This document shows, piece after piece, positions 34,104 through 44,268 of a DNA stretch of 64,000 nt. The notes beneath the pieces were generated by a model. That model saw nothing but the letters and a program-made list of their open reading frames with translations, ran no database searches and was not told the origin of the DNA. The position numbers and the translations under genes were made by a program. Source of the stretch: Tissierella sp. (GTDB lineage Bacteria > Bacillota > Clostridia > Tissierellales > Tissierellaceae); NCBI RefSeq assembly GCF_031460495.1, contig NZ_JAVKTS010000003.1:186001-250000 (forward strand), read 5' to 3'. Within the stretch, counting starts at the first letter, position 1. Every line of letters begins with the position of its first letter.

Positions 34104-35579
34104 ATGAATAAGACCAAGCTTTTTAATATAATTTCTATTATAATCCTAATCCTAATTCTTTTCGTAGGATTTTCTTATCAATTTGCTTTTTCTAAAAATG
34201 AATTTCCTAATGAAATAATATCTAAATTTCAAAGTTTTCTCTATGAATACACTAGTTTTGATGATGAATTACCTGTGCTTTTTGCTGATGATAACAATAA
34301 GTCTCAAAGCAAACCATCTTATATTACAAAAAATGATGCCCTGGAAGATATAGATTATCTATTTAGCTTGTTAAAATATGGTTACTCTGGTTATGAGTAT
34401 TTTGGAGGGGATGAGAAATTTAATTCCGCTAAAGATAATATGATATGGTCAATAACTGAATTCAATGGAAAAACTATTTGTCCTAACAAACTCCTAGATA
34501 TTATATATTCTGAACTAAAATTTATCCAAGATTCCCATTTCACTATAGGCAGTTATAGAATGTGTCAATTTACCAAGTATTTTTCTAGTAGAAAATATAC
34601 ATTTAACAGAAATGCAGATGGATTTTATACTTCTATTGATAATGAAGTTTTTTATCTAAATACAGTTAACAATGGTGATCCAGTTGATTATTTGAAATTG
34701 TCTCTAGATGACGATGGGAATATTATCTACAATCTTGGAATTTTACATGATGCTGAGGATATTTCTATATCTGTTGATATTTCATTAGTATCCAAAGATA
34801 ATGCCAAAAATGAAAAGGTAAGTTTGTTTGAATACATACCAATATATAGAGAAAAGTATAATAGCTATAATTATTATGAAATAGATGATATTCCTATCTT
34901 GGAAGTAAATTGTTTGTGTAGAGTTACCCCTGAGGATAATACTATGGAAGAATTTATTAGTCATAGCAACAAATTAAGAGATAAAGAAGCAATCATCATA
35001 GACTTAAGAAACAATGATGGTGGAAACCTAATTAATGTTGAGGAATGGTACAAGGGTTTTACTGGGGAAAAACTTAGGAAAGATATTGTCAAAACAGGTC
35101 TATATACAAATACTAGTCTTACTCTAGCTAAACATAAGTTTGAAATTAAAAAAAACGAAACCGAACGAGTAAGGAATGAATGTATAGAAACTATACTTGA
35201 TTATGAAAAGGAAGATTACTTTCCTGGATGGAGTAGTATAGAGTATGAAGACTTTGAACCTGTAGAAAATAATGTAAAAATATATATTTTAGTAGATAAA
35301 AATACTTCTTCTGCTTCAGAATTTCTCACATATTATCTTAAGAAATTAGATAATGTCGTTGTTGTAGGAACTAATACCAATGGATGTGTATTGACTGGTA
35401 ATTCTAACTCAGCTTATTTACCACATTCAAATATACCCCTAAATATCTCCCATATAATTTATATGACAAAGGACTTTGATGATATTGAAGGTATAGGAAT
35501 TCTTCCAGATTTATGGATAAAACCTGATCAAGCATTAGATAGATTAGTCAAATATATTAATAATAACAAGCAAAAATAA
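34104..35579 (+). CDS. S41-family C-terminal-processing-like peptidase, exported
   Basis: The 491-residue protein begins with a hydrophobic signal/anchor segment. It has S41 motifs DSHFTIGSY, IIDLRNNDGGNL and ILVDKNTSSASEFLTYYLKK, where the Ser in SSASEF would be the nucleophile. No PDZ domain is obvious, so it resembles the tail-specific protease relatives rather than classic CtpA. It likely acts outside the membrane. AAAGGGTGAT precedes the ATG and a strong terminator follows. Confidence 0.85.
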   Translation: MNKTKLFNIISIIILILILFVGFSYQFAFSKNEFPNEIISKFQSFLYEYTSFDDELPVLFADDNNKSQSKPSYITKNDALEDIDYLFSLLKYGYSGYEYFGGDEKFNSAKDNMIWSITEFNGKTICPNKLLDIIYSELKFIQDSHFTIGSYRMCQFTKYFSSRKYTFNRNADGFYTSIDNEVFYLNTVNNGDPVDYLKLSLDDDGNIIYNLGILHDAEDISISVDISLVSKDNAKNEKVSLFEYIPIYREKYNSYNYYEIDDIPILEVNCLCRVTPEDNTMEEFISHSNKLRDKEAIIIDLRNNDGGNLINVEEWYKGFTGEKLRKDIVKTGLYTNTSLTLAKHKFEIKKNETERVRNECIETILDYEKEDYFPGWSSIEYEDFEPVENNVKIYILVDKNTSSASEFLTYYLKKLDNVVVVGTNTNGCVLTGNSNSAYLPHSNIPLNISHIIYMTKDFDDIEGIGILPDLWIKPDQALDRLVKYINNNKQK

Positions 35580-35620
35580 AGGTACATTTATCTATTTTAA
35601 TAGATAAATGTACCTTTTTC
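35580..35620. terminator. Terminator after the S41 peptidase
   Basis: GGTACATTTATCTATT and AATAGATAAATGTACC form a near-perfect long stem followed by Ts; it also serves the convergent holin-like gene. Confidence 0.9.
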
Positions 35621-35630
35621 TATAGCCTTC

Positions 35631-35924
35631 TTACTTTCGTATTTTCTGCGCCATAGGGTCAGCTATTATTTCATATCCTCCCATGCTGGCTACTGTTATC
35701 ATTAATGCATTGACAATGGAAAGTATAATACCTTGAATACCGCTTGATTCTCTAGCAAATACCATTGTAAGAACTAAGGCTACAATAAAAGCATATAGTC
35801 TTACAACAGAATCACCAAATCTCTTCTTTACAATGGATTTTGTAAATTGTACTATTATTGTTACAGCAGTTGTAAGTCCAACAAAAGTAGTCAAGATATC
35901 CAGATTCATAAAATCATCAAACAT
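35631..35924 (-). CDS. Small holin-like membrane protein
   Basis: This 97-residue protein has three hydrophobic segments and a charged C-terminus (MAQKIRK), resembling phage-type or sporulation-associated small holin-like proteins. Family not certain. GGGGGG precedes the ATG. It stands alone between the S41 peptidase and the PII-like gene. Confidence 0.55.
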   Translation of the reverse strand: MFDDFMNLDILTTFVGLTTAVTIIVQFTKSIVKKRFGDSVVRLYAFIVALVLTMVFARESSGIQGIILSIVNALMITVASMGGYEIIADPMAQKIRK

Positions 35925-36001
35925 TCCAAGGCCCCCCTTTAATAATAATCCTTAATTGATATTATGCTTATATTAAAGGGCTTATGATTAAATAAATCCT
36001 C

Positions 36002-36343
36002 TTAACCTCTCATTCCATAGATTTTTCCAATTGGTAGAGTAAACATTAAACCTACCCCAGGCTTCTCCATATCTCCTAATATTTCTTGAACAGCCTTAAC
36101 CGCATTTTCTAATACTTCTTCATCTTCAATAACAGTAAATATAGTTTTATTATACGGTCTAGCATTATCTAATAAGGATCTTAATGCACCGAAAAATGGT
36201 TGATCCTTACCACCATTAGTTAAAGCACTACCCATTCCTTGACTATCCAATATTGTCGCACCTTTTACGCCTACTTCAACAAATGCATCTAATATATCGT
36301 CTAGGTATTCCGTTTCATTGAGGACTAAAAATAAAGCATCCAT
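36002..36343 (-). CDS. PII-like regulator paired with antiporter
   Basis: The 113-residue protein (DALFLVLNETEYLDDILDAFVEVGVKGATILDSQG ... FTVIEDEEVLENAVKAVQ) has the size and beta-alpha-beta layout of PII-like signalling proteins. It does not have the classic nitrogen PII T-loop tyrosine. It begins 22 bases after the end of the cation:proton antiporter gene, so it probably regulates it, as described for other PII-like proteins encoded beside transporters. Effector unknown. Confidence 0.75.
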   Translation of the reverse strand: MDALFLVLNETEYLDDILDAFVEVGVKGATILDSQGMGSALTNGGKDQPFFGALRSLLDNARPYNKTIFTVIEDEEVLENAVKAVQEILGDMEKPGVGLMFTLPIGKIYGMRG

Positions 36344-36365
36344 AATCTCACCTATCCTTTCAAAA

Positions 36366-37580
36366 TTAAGCTGTTTTTTCCTTTTTTGCTTTTTTTATGT
36401 TCATACCATCTACTTCTCCAGCCTTTGTGATAGCAATTTTAGCTAGTATTGGTCCAACTATTTCGTATATTAGAACAGAAAATAGTATTACTGTAATAAT
36501 AGAATCACTTAGCTGAGGCAATTCTTTTCTAACTATCATTGATAGACCGATTGAAATCCCACCCTGGGTAAGTAAACTCATACCTAAGTATTTAACTACC
36601 TTTTCCTCTGAATTCACAGCCTTTGCACCTATGGTTGCCCCTATATATTTACCAGATGCCCTTGCTATAATATACCCAATACCTAGTATTCCTACAGTTG
36701 ATAAAACTTTAATATTTAAGCTTGCACCTGCAATTGTAAAAAACAGAAGATTAATAGGTGGTGTAAATTCATTGATTGTATTAAATATTCTACTAGAATT
36801 CTGTTTCATATTAACTAAAGTTGCTCCTATCATCATACAGGTTAAAAGAGGAGAAACATTGAAAAAGTTAGCAGCACCATTTCCTAGCAAAATAAATCCA
36901 ATAATCATTGTAAGTAATTCATCCTTGTTTTTTGCCTTTTTAACCACATAAGTCATTATTATACCTATAACAAATCCAAGTGCTATAGAACCAAATATTT
37001 CAGCTAATGGATTCATAATTATTTGAATTGCAGTATAGCTTGCCACACCTGAAACCATCTTAGCTAGAGATAAACATACTCCGAATACCATAATCCCTAG
37101 TGCATCATCAATAGCTACTATTGGTAAAATAGTCTTTACAAGAGGTCCATTTGCATTTAATTCTCTTATAACCATTACTATACCTGCTGGTGCAGTTGCT
37201 GCAGACATGCTTGCTATTACAAGACTAAATGCCATCGATTGCTTCAGAGGAAAATACATTGCTAAAAAAACTATTACAAATGCTCCTATTACTTCAGCGA
37301 CAGTAATAATAAATACACTTTTCCCCACTTTTTTCATGTCCTTCAGCAAAAACTCATTTCCGATGGCAAATGCAATAGCTGCCAATGCCATTTCATTTAT
37401 TATATTAAATGATTCTATATCCTGTGAAGTTACTAAGTTTATAAATGAAGGCCCTATAAATAGCCCTGCCACTATGTAACCAGATACATTAGGAAGCTTG
37501 AAATAGTTAGCCAACCTTCCCCCTATTATGCCTACTACAATTATTATGCCAAGTTTGAAAAGCAAATCCAATCTAAACAT
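36366..37580 (-). CDS. Cation:proton antiporter, CPA2/KefB type
   Basis: This 404-residue membrane protein has about 12 helices. It opens with LGIIIVVGIIGGRLANYFKLPNVSGYIVAGLFIGP, the usual N-terminal glycine-rich segment of Na+(K+)/H+ exchangers, and has a DDALGIMVFG motif with the paired ion-binding aspartates. No TrkA-N domain is attached; instead a PII-like gene follows. AAGGAGG lies almost at the ATG, so TTG 37571 is a possible alternative start. Confidence 0.88.
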   Translation of the reverse strand: MFRLDLLFKLGIIIVVGIIGGRLANYFKLPNVSGYIVAGLFIGPSFINLVTSQDIESFNIINEMALAAIAFAIGNEFLLKDMKKVGKSVFIITVAEVIGAFVIVFLAMYFPLKQSMAFSLVIASMSAATAPAGIVMVIRELNANGPLVKTILPIVAIDDALGIMVFGVCLSLAKMVSGVASYTAIQIIMNPLAEIFGSIALGFVIGIIMTYVVKKAKNKDELLTMIIGFILLGNGAANFFNVSPLLTCMMIGATLVNMKQNSSRIFNTINEFTPPINLLFFTIAGASLNIKVLSTVGILGIGYIIARASGKYIGATIGAKAVNSEEKVVKYLGMSLLTQGGISIGLSMIVRKELPQLSDSIITVILFSVLIYEIVGPILAKIAITKAGEVDGMNIKKAKKEKTA

Positions 37581-37620
37581 TCCTCCTTAAAATATTTTTA
37601 TTTCAACTCTTACGAGATAA

Positions 37621-37665
37621 ATTATATTAAGTCCATACACATTGTGAATTAAACCCATACACATT
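37621..37665 (-). promoter_or_regulatory. Promoter of the antiporter operon with two direct repeats
   Basis: TTCACA (37643-37648), 16-base spacer and TATAAT (37621-37626) on the minus strand. The 11-mer CCATACACATT occurs at 37633 and 37655 on the plus strand, 22 bases apart, i.e. two helical turns. Regulator unknown. Confidence 0.6.
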
Positions 37666-37773
37666 ATACAACATAAAAAAAGATAAGTAAACTTAACCAC
37701 CTATCTTCTCCCCCTAAATTACCCTTTTATATCCATTCTTTTCTATGATTTCCCCTTTATTATTTATGTTTTA

Positions 37774-38616
37774 TTATATTAATAGTTCTCCACCAGCTAT
37801 ATGAGTTGCAGATCCAGTCATATAGATTCTATAATCTTCATTAAGTTCTACAGTCAAGCTCCCACCTTCAGTATTCACTTGAACTTTCTTGTCCAATTTG
37901 TTTAAAATATTTCCTATGACTACAGATGCACAGGAACCTGTACCACATCCAAGGGTTCTACCAGCGCCTCTTTCCCAGGTATAGATATTAATATTATTAA
38001 AATCTATGACTTCAATGAAGTTCACATTTGTCTTTTTAGGGAAAAGAAAGTGATTTTCAATCTTTTTTCCTAAGTCATTTATGTCAATTTCACTGACATC
38101 CTGCAAAAATATGACTACATGAGGAACTCCTACTAATAATGCTGAGTATTCATAGGTTTTATTATCTATTTCAATGCTTTCTCCTATTATATTTTCCTTA
38201 TCCAAGTCAACAGGAATTTTCTTTCCTTCAAATATTGGATATCCCATATCTACCTTAATCAACTGAACCTTATGATTTTCGTTAGTCTCTATATCTACAT
38301 ATTTTATTCCAGCCAAAGTTTCAATGGAAATATTATCCTTATCTACAATGTCATAATCATAAATATATTTTGAAAAGCACCGAATACCGTTGCCACACAT
38401 TTCTCCCTGAGTTCCATCTGAATTATAATAAATCATCTTTATGTCTGCTACTAAACTATTTTCACATACCATGATTCCATCTGCACCAATGCCAAAATGT
38501 CTATCACAGACTTTTAATGCTAATTCGCTATAATCTTCCATGGTTTTTTCCATAGCATTGAAAATAATAAAATCATTACCTGCAGCAACTAATTTATCGA
38601 ATTTCATATATTCCAA
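37774..38616 (-). CDS. dapF: Diaminopimelate epimerase
   Basis: The 280-residue enzyme has both catalytic cysteines in conserved settings: GEMCGNGIRCF near residue 75 and GCGTGSCAS near residue 222. It interconverts LL- and meso-diaminopimelate, supplying lysine and peptidoglycan precursors. Length and motifs are normal. It stands alone on its strand. Confidence 0.96.
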   Translation of the reverse strand: MEYMKFDKLVAAGNDFIIFNAMEKTMEDYSELALKVCDRHFGIGADGIMVCENSLVADIKMIYYNSDGTQGEMCGNGIRCFSKYIYDYDIVDKDNISIETLAGIKYVDIETNENHKVQLIKVDMGYPIFEGKKIPVDLDKENIIGESIEIDNKTYEYSALLVGVPHVVIFLQDVSEIDINDLGKKIENHFLFPKKTNVNFIEVIDFNNINIYTWERGAGRTLGCGTGSCASVVIGNILNKLDKKVQVNTEGGSLTVELNEDYRIYMTGSATHIAGGELLI

Positions 38617-38706
38617 CTCCTTATGAAATAAATTGATTATAAATAATTATATCATAATATTATATTGCATCTATATAATACTTAAGATATATATATCTTG
38701 GGCAAA

Positions 38707-38734
38707 AAAAAGCTTGTAGCAATGGCTACAAGCT
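38707..38734 (-). terminator. Terminator after the Na/Pi transporter gene
   Basis: AAGCTTGTAGC pairs GCTACAAGCTT with loop AATG, followed by a minus-strand T run. Confidence 0.9.
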
Positions 38735-38739
38735 TAGTT

Positions 38740-40392
38740 TTAGTGATATTTTCGTTTTATTCCAAAAAGTTCATCCTTTGTATACATTGCTATTTTATAA
38801 ACATGGTCTGCAATTCTTTCAAGATTACCTATCATATCTATAAATAGAACTCCTGAGTCCACACTACAAGTTCCTTCGTTTAATCTTCTTATGTGATTTT
38901 CTTGGAATACTTCGCTCAAATCGTCAATCTTATCTTCAAGCTCAACGATCTTTTCTATGTATTTATTTTCACTTTTCTTTAAAGTAATAGATGTGTTATT
39001 AAAAATTTCAATTACAATGCCCTCTAGTTCCTTTAATTCATTAATAGCATTATCAGTAAATAAAAGGTTTGCATCAATCTTTTTATTATATAGTGAAGCT
39101 ATTTCAATTACTCTATCTCCAGACCTCTCGATATTGTTCATGCTACTTATTATAGCTGGAACCATTAGGGATTGACTTTCAGTTAATTCCCTTCTCGATA
39201 TCTCTACAACATAAGTGGTCAAATCCTTCTGCATACGATTTATAATATCCTCATTATCTTCAATAGCACTTAGTTTTTTTGTATCACCTGTATATACTAA
39301 TTCCATTACATCTCTAATCATCTTCTCTAATATTCCAATACCTCTAATAAGTTCAGCTCTTGAAACTTCTAGTGCTGCAATAGGCGTATCCAAAAGCAGT
39401 TTATCTAATACTACTTTTTCTCCATTTCCATCATGCTTTGGTTTTATTAATTTGTAAAGGAATCCTACATAATATTTAGTTAGTGGTAAAAATAGTAATG
39501 CACTCAATAAATTAAACAAAGTATGAGAGTTTGCAATATAAACTGATATTCCTGCATTTGGAACCATTTTATCCGATATCCATATTACTATATCCATAAA
39601 AACTGGCAATGCTAACCAGGTAATTGCAACTCCAAATATATTATAAAGGGTATGAGCCCATGCAGTACGCCTTGCATTTATATTTCCTGTCATACTGGCT
39701 AGTTGTGCTGTAAAGCAAGTTCCTATATTATCTCCTAGCATTATGCAAATTGCTGACTGTAAATCTAATAATCCAGCTTGGCTAAGAATCATTACCAGTC
39801 CTACTGTGGCAGCACTACTATGTACCATGGCAGTTACGACTATACCTAATATTACTCCTACCACTGGAATGGATGCATATTTAGCAAAGAAATGTCTTAA
39901 AGCTTCACTTTCCTGCATATAGGGAATACCACTATTTAATATTTTAAGTCCTAAAAACATAAATCCAAAACCCATCAAGGCTTGACCAATATTTTTCAAC
40001 TTTTTATTTTTTGAAATTGCAAATATTGCAAAACCTATTCCCAAGACGGGAAGTGCTATGTCTGTAAGCTTGAATTTAAAGCTAAATGCCATAAGCTGAG
40101 CTGTTATTGTGGTTCCAATGTTGGCACCATATATAATCCCTACAGCTTGAGATAAGTTCATAAGCCCTGAGCTTACAAATCCAACAGTTAATACTGTTAC
40201 AGCAGTACTACTTTGAACAATTGCAGTAACAAAAATACCTACTAAAAATGCGCTCCAGACCCTACCTGTTAAAACAGTAAGAACTTTTTTCATCGTCTCT
40301 CCAGAGGCCTTTTCAAGACCCTCTCCCATCATGTCCACGCCATACATTAATAGAGCCGTTCCGCCAATAAGTCCAAATATTAATTCCTGCAT
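38740..40392 (-). CDS. Na+/phosphate cotransporter with PhoU-like domain
   Basis: The 550-residue protein has two repeated transport halves, each with the signature QSSTAVTV (near residue 60) and HSSAATVGLV (near residue 191). A cytoplasmic PhoU-like helical domain lies in residues ~330-545. This is the bacterial NptA/SLC34-like family that imports phosphate with sodium. Length is typical. Confidence 0.92.
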   Translation of the reverse strand: MQELIFGLIGGTALLMYGVDMMGEGLEKASGETMKKVLTVLTGRVWSAFLVGIFVTAIVQSSTAVTVLTVGFVSSGLMNLSQAVGIIYGANIGTTITAQLMAFSFKFKLTDIALPVLGIGFAIFAISKNKKLKNIGQALMGFGFMFLGLKILNSGIPYMQESEALRHFFAKYASIPVVGVILGIVVTAMVHSSAATVGLVMILSQAGLLDLQSAICIMLGDNIGTCFTAQLASMTGNINARRTAWAHTLYNIFGVAITWLALPVFMDIVIWISDKMVPNAGISVYIANSHTLFNLLSALLFLPLTKYYVGFLYKLIKPKHDGNGEKVVLDKLLLDTPIAALEVSRAELIRGIGILEKMIRDVMELVYTGDTKKLSAIEDNEDIINRMQKDLTTYVVEISRRELTESQSLMVPAIISSMNNIERSGDRVIEIASLYNKKIDANLLFTDNAINELKELEGIVIEIFNNTSITLKKSENKYIEKIVELEDKIDDLSEVFQENHIRRLNEGTCSVDSGVLFIDMIGNLERIADHVYKIAMYTKDELFGIKRKYH

Positions 40393-40556
40393 TTTTATTC
40401 CTCCATTAACTAATTATTAATTTGTAATAGTTAGTTTTTTATCTAATTTCTCTAGGTTAAATTCATAATAAATTATACCATAGTTAACTATTAAATAATA
40501 TACATAATTTAAAGCATTTTATAAGCAATATTATTTTACTTTTCGTACACATAAAA

Positions 40557-40622
40557 ATATGCTCCTCTTTGTAATAAACAGTTCTTATTACTTAAACTGT
40601 CTACTACAAAGGGAGCATATCA
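40557..40622 (-). terminator. Long terminator hairpin after the NHL/FecR protein
   Basis: ATGCTCC-TCTTTGTA and TACAAAGGGAGCAT pair with an inner AACAGTT/AACTGT stem. It lies just after the 40646 gene end. Confidence 0.8.
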
Positions 40623-40645
40623 TAAGGGATTAATCAATATAGGTC

Positions 40646-43600
40646 TTAGATACTTATATCTGATTCCATAGTGCCTGACTTCTTGGCTGTATCAAAGATA
40701 GTTTTAGCTGCTTCTAATGCTTCTATAGCACTATTTATTTCCGTTTGCGTAGCTTCGCCATTTTGCATCTCTTCTAAAGCCAAGGACACTACAGCTTCGT
40801 AATCAAGCCTATCTGCTTCCGTTACCCATTTATTACTTGTTTCTATATCTGATCCATCTACACTAATACTAACTGATCCTAAGTTCATGTTTGCTTCATT
40901 GATTGCTCGTTCTAATGGCTCTTTAATCCATTCTGGGTAATCTGATTCTCCTGGTTCTTCTTGATCTCCTAGTTCTTCTTGATCTCCTGGTTCTTCTTGG
41001 CCTTCTGGTTCTTCTTGGTCTTCTTGGTCTTCTGGTTCTTCTTGGTCTTCTAGTACTTCTGGTACTTCTGGAACTTCTGGTAATTCTGGCTCTGGTGCTG
41101 GTACAGAAATAGGTGGTTGCGCTACAACAGTGTTTTGTCGCATTCTCTCTTCTTCTAAGGCTTTTCTCTTTGCTTCAAAAGCTGCTCTTGCTGCATTATC
41201 TGCAAGCTTCTTTGCATATTCTTCCGCTGCTTTCTTCTTCGCCGCTTCCTCCGCTAATTGCTTTGCAGCTTTTTGTTTCTCCAGTTGTTCCTTCAATTTA
41301 TTACTTAATTGTTCATTTTGTTTTTTCAATTCTTCTTGTTTTAATTTTTCTTGTTCCATCATTTGTTTTCTTCGTTCTTCTAGTAATTTAATTTGTGCCT
41401 GTTTTTGCTTTTCTTGTTCTGATAATTGCAACGGTTTTACTTGGTTCAAGTCAATCTTTTTAATTAATTGTTCATTAACTTCATCAATTATTTTTTTGAT
41501 TATATCCTGACTCACTTTATTTTGTCCTATGGCACTTTTAACAATGTTACCTATTAAATTTTCTAAATTATTATTAATCCTTTCAATTTCAGCTTGGTTT
41601 AGGTTTTGATCTTGCTGCTGTTGTGACATTAAATTTTGCAAATACTCTTCATTTTCCTTATCCATAGCTTGCTTACTCTTTAAAATTGCTTCGATAATCG
41701 CATTACTTGTATTACCAATTAAACTATCAAGATCTGCAATGTTCCTATAGTCCTCAAAATCCTCATCCATATCTCCTTCTATGCTTATCTGCTGAGATGG
41801 AAATAAAGTTGTACCACTTGAATCATCTGTATCTTTTTTTGATACATAACCAACTCCTGAAGCTATAAAGAACTTTGACTCCCCAGTTTCTGGATCTACA
41901 CCTACGAGTAGAGTTGTGCCTTGAATATCCATAAATCCTTCAGGTGTCTCAATTTTAAACTCATCTTCAGAACTGGCTAGTGAAGAAGCTTGTATCCACA
42001 CCGAGCCACTCCAAATGAACACTCTAGTTTTCTTAATTCCTGAGATATTACGCAAGTCTGAAATATATAACTGTGCCTTTTCTCCAATTGTTACTTCATC
42101 TTCGCTATCCAATACTTTAAATACTAAACTAGAATTTGCTTCTGTCGTGATATGGTCTCCGTGGTATAGGGCCATCCCTTTAAATACTCTAATTTTTTTG
42201 ACACCACCAGCTCGACTAAGCTCTACGATCCCAACCACATCTTCCACCCGAGCCTCTCTCAAAGACTCTACAGGATGTTCCATTTTTCCCTTAAATTCTA
42301 TTTCAGAGCCAATTTCCCTCAGAATAACTGTCTGATTCTCATGATCCCACTGCACATCCAGATTCATCTCTTCACTAAGAGCTCTTAAAGGCAAGTAAAT
42401 TACAGATTCATCAATAAAGGGTGCTATTTCTATAGTTTTTTCAGTTTTGCTAGTGCCTTTTTGTATGATAATCTTAGTATCGTCTATTGTAAACTCTATT
42501 GTTACATCACCATTTATTACATTAATGATCTTTTCACCATCAGGGATTTCCACTGAGTATCCCATTTCTTTCCCATAGGTCAAAATCGGAACCATCATAC
42601 GTCCATCAACAATTTTTGTAAGTGTATCTAATACAACCACATTGGAATCCTTAACAATCTTATTCTGTTTATCCTGTGGTAAATCCTTCGGCAGTTGATA
42701 CAAGGTGAATTTACGAATCAGATTATTATAGCTGTCAGCAACTATTATACTTCCATCTTCCAAGACAAGGACATCCGTTGGGTTATGAATTTGGTTATAT
42801 CCATTAATCCCATCTGCATTCCCATATCTACCCCTGGAATCTCCTATTAATGTTGTGACACATCCATTAAGCAGGTAACGAATTCTATGGTTTAAACTAT
42901 CAGCTATTAAAAGCCCTCCCTCTTCTGTTACAGCTAAGCCTTTTGGAAAGTTAAATGATGATTCCAAAGCAGCACCATCTGAAAATCCTCCCTCTGCATA
43001 CATTACATTAGTCTGTGAACTAGAAACACTCTTTTGTATATTTCCCGCTACGGTTGTAACGGTATTAGCCTCAAAATCAATATAGCGTAGTAATTGATTC
43101 CCCGAATCACTAACATATAGATTTCCTTTACTGTCAAGGGCAAGACCTGAAGGCTCATTGAATTTAGCTTCTTGAAGATTACCGTCTAAGTAATCACCTG
43201 CTAATTCAACCAAACCATCCATGACTTCTACAGCTCTTTGGGAAACCGCATTAAGAGTTGACACTTCTCCTTCAGTTGTGATTTTACGGATAAGATGATT
43301 TAATGTATCAGCTACATATAAGGTCCCATCTTTAGCAACAGCCACATCTAGTGGATTATAAAACCTAGAATTCTTCCCTGCTCCGTCTTGATGACCAATT
43401 AATCCATCTCCAGCTACTGTAGTTACCTGCCCATTAGATGAGATTACACGAATACTATTATTCCCTGCATCAGCAACATATACATTACCTCGCCTATCTG
43501 CTATAAGTCCTGAGGGATTGGAAAATACTGCAAGGTTGCTACTTCCATCAGACCAACCTCCTAAGGGATTGCCATATATGTCATCTTCAAAAGTAATCCC

Positions 43601-43900
43601 TGCATATGTTTTAACTTGTCCATCTTTTATTTGGCGTATCCGCTGGTTCATACTATCAGAAACCACTAGGGATCCGTCAGGCAATGTAGCCACACTATAA
43701 GGGGAGCTAAATGAGGCAGAAAATGGACTTCCATCCTCTAGGGTGAATCTTCCATTCCCTGCAAAAGTATCTACTCTAGATAAAACTTCCTTTTGACTTC
43801 CTGTCAAACCTTGCCCAGGAGATACAGTACCTACTGCTGTACTGCTGACTAAGACGATTACAAGCAATGCATAAATGATTGTTTTGTATGTTCTTTTCAT
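40646..43900 (-). CDS. Large secreted NHL-repeat / stalk / FecR-domain protein
   Basis: This protein of about 1,085 residues starts at ATG 43900 after GGGAGGG and has a signal peptide (IIYALLVIVLVSSTAVG). NHL beta-propeller repeats (residues ~40-400; VYVADAGNNSIRVI, LYVADTLNHLIRKI) come first. A copper-amine-oxidase-like stalk domain follows (~420-540), then a FecR-like domain (~550-700). A Lys/Glu-rich coiled coil (~740-960), a Pro-Glu-Asp-Gln repeat tract and a FIVAR-like end complete it. The propeller and stalk suggest a cell-surface binding protein. Ligand unknown. Confidence 0.8.
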   Translation of the reverse strand: MKRTYKTIIYALLVIVLVSSTAVGTVSPGQGLTGSQKEVLSRVDTFAGNGRFTLEDGSPFSASFSSPYSVATLPDGSLVVSDSMNQRIRQIKDGQVKTYAGITFEDDIYGNPLGGWSDGSSNLAVFSNPSGLIADRRGNVYVADAGNNSIRVISSNGQVTTVAGDGLIGHQDGAGKNSRFYNPLDVAVAKDGTLYVADTLNHLIRKITTEGEVSTLNAVSQRAVEVMDGLVELAGDYLDGNLQEAKFNEPSGLALDSKGNLYVSDSGNQLLRYIDFEANTVTTVAGNIQKSVSSSQTNVMYAEGGFSDGAALESSFNFPKGLAVTEEGGLLIADSLNHRIRYLLNGCVTTLIGDSRGRYGNADGINGYNQIHNPTDVLVLEDGSIIVADSYNNLIRKFTLYQLPKDLPQDKQNKIVKDSNVVVLDTLTKIVDGRMMVPILTYGKEMGYSVEIPDGEKIINVINGDVTIEFTIDDTKIIIQKGTSKTEKTIEIAPFIDESVIYLPLRALSEEMNLDVQWDHENQTVILREIGSEIEFKGKMEHPVESLREARVEDVVGIVELSRAGGVKKIRVFKGMALYHGDHITTEANSSLVFKVLDSEDEVTIGEKAQLYISDLRNISGIKKTRVFIWSGSVWIQASSLASSEDEFKIETPEGFMDIQGTTLLVGVDPETGESKFFIASGVGYVSKKDTDDSSGTTLFPSQQISIEGDMDEDFEDYRNIADLDSLIGNTSNAIIEAILKSKQAMDKENEEYLQNLMSQQQQDQNLNQAEIERINNNLENLIGNIVKSAIGQNKVSQDIIKKIIDEVNEQLIKKIDLNQVKPLQLSEQEKQKQAQIKLLEERRKQMMEQEKLKQEELKKQNEQLSNKLKEQLEKQKAAKQLAEEAAKKKAAEEYAKKLADNAARAAFEAKRKALEEERMRQNTVVAQPPISVPAPEPELPEVPEVPEVLEDQEEPEDQEDQEEPEGQEEPGDQEELGDQEEPGESDYPEWIKEPLERAINEANMNLGSVSISVDGSDIETSNKWVTEADRLDYEAVVSLALEEMQNGEATQTEINSAIEALEAAKTIFDTAKKSGTMESDISI
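40940..41100 (-). repeat. In-gene tandem repeats encoding Pro/Glu/Asp/Gln tract
   Basis: Imperfect 15- and 18-base units (plus-strand core TCTTCTTGGTCTTCTGGT) repeat here inside the large surface-protein gene. The length could vary by slippage while keeping frame. Confidence 0.75.
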
Positions 43901-43930
43901 AGTACCCTCCCAATTTATTGGTATTGTCAA

Positions 43931-44264
43931 AGATTAAAACATAGGATCTCTGGCAACCCTTGATTTAAAACTTGTTAATGATTGAATATTTGTTGATTGT
44001 AAATTCTTTGTTATCTAGGAATATAAAATAATAAAGGAGATATTAGAAACCAAACCTCATTCTTTTATAATGCCTTATATTTACTTAAACTGAATATGTT
44101 GGTAATTATAGTTTGTTTATTACATTTATTACCCAAATATCCTTATTAAATCCCAAAGTTTTCTGGTCTTAAATACTTGTTTGCGTATATGTCTTAATTA
44201 TACGGAACCTCTCTTATATGCATAAAAAAAAGACCTATAGAAAAAATCTATAAGCCTTGATCTT
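43931..44264. other. 334-base intergenic stretch
   Basis: No gene was found between the surface-protein start and the tRNA cluster. It probably contains the minus-strand promoter of the surface-protein gene; nothing else recognised. Confidence 0.4.
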
Positions 44265-44268
44265 ACCA

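Noticed and set aside
40940-41100. CRISPR array or minisatellite outside genes
   Set aside because: It is in frame within the coding sequence and gives a regular amino-acid repeat.
41113-41510. Plus-strand frames opposite the surface-protein gene
   Set aside because: Low-complexity shadows of the Lys/Glu-rich coiled coil on the other strand.
43901-44040. Cyclic-di-GMP riboswitch before the surface-protein gene
   Set aside because: Sequence lacks the conserved GEMM core; only a short GGTTGCC resemblance.
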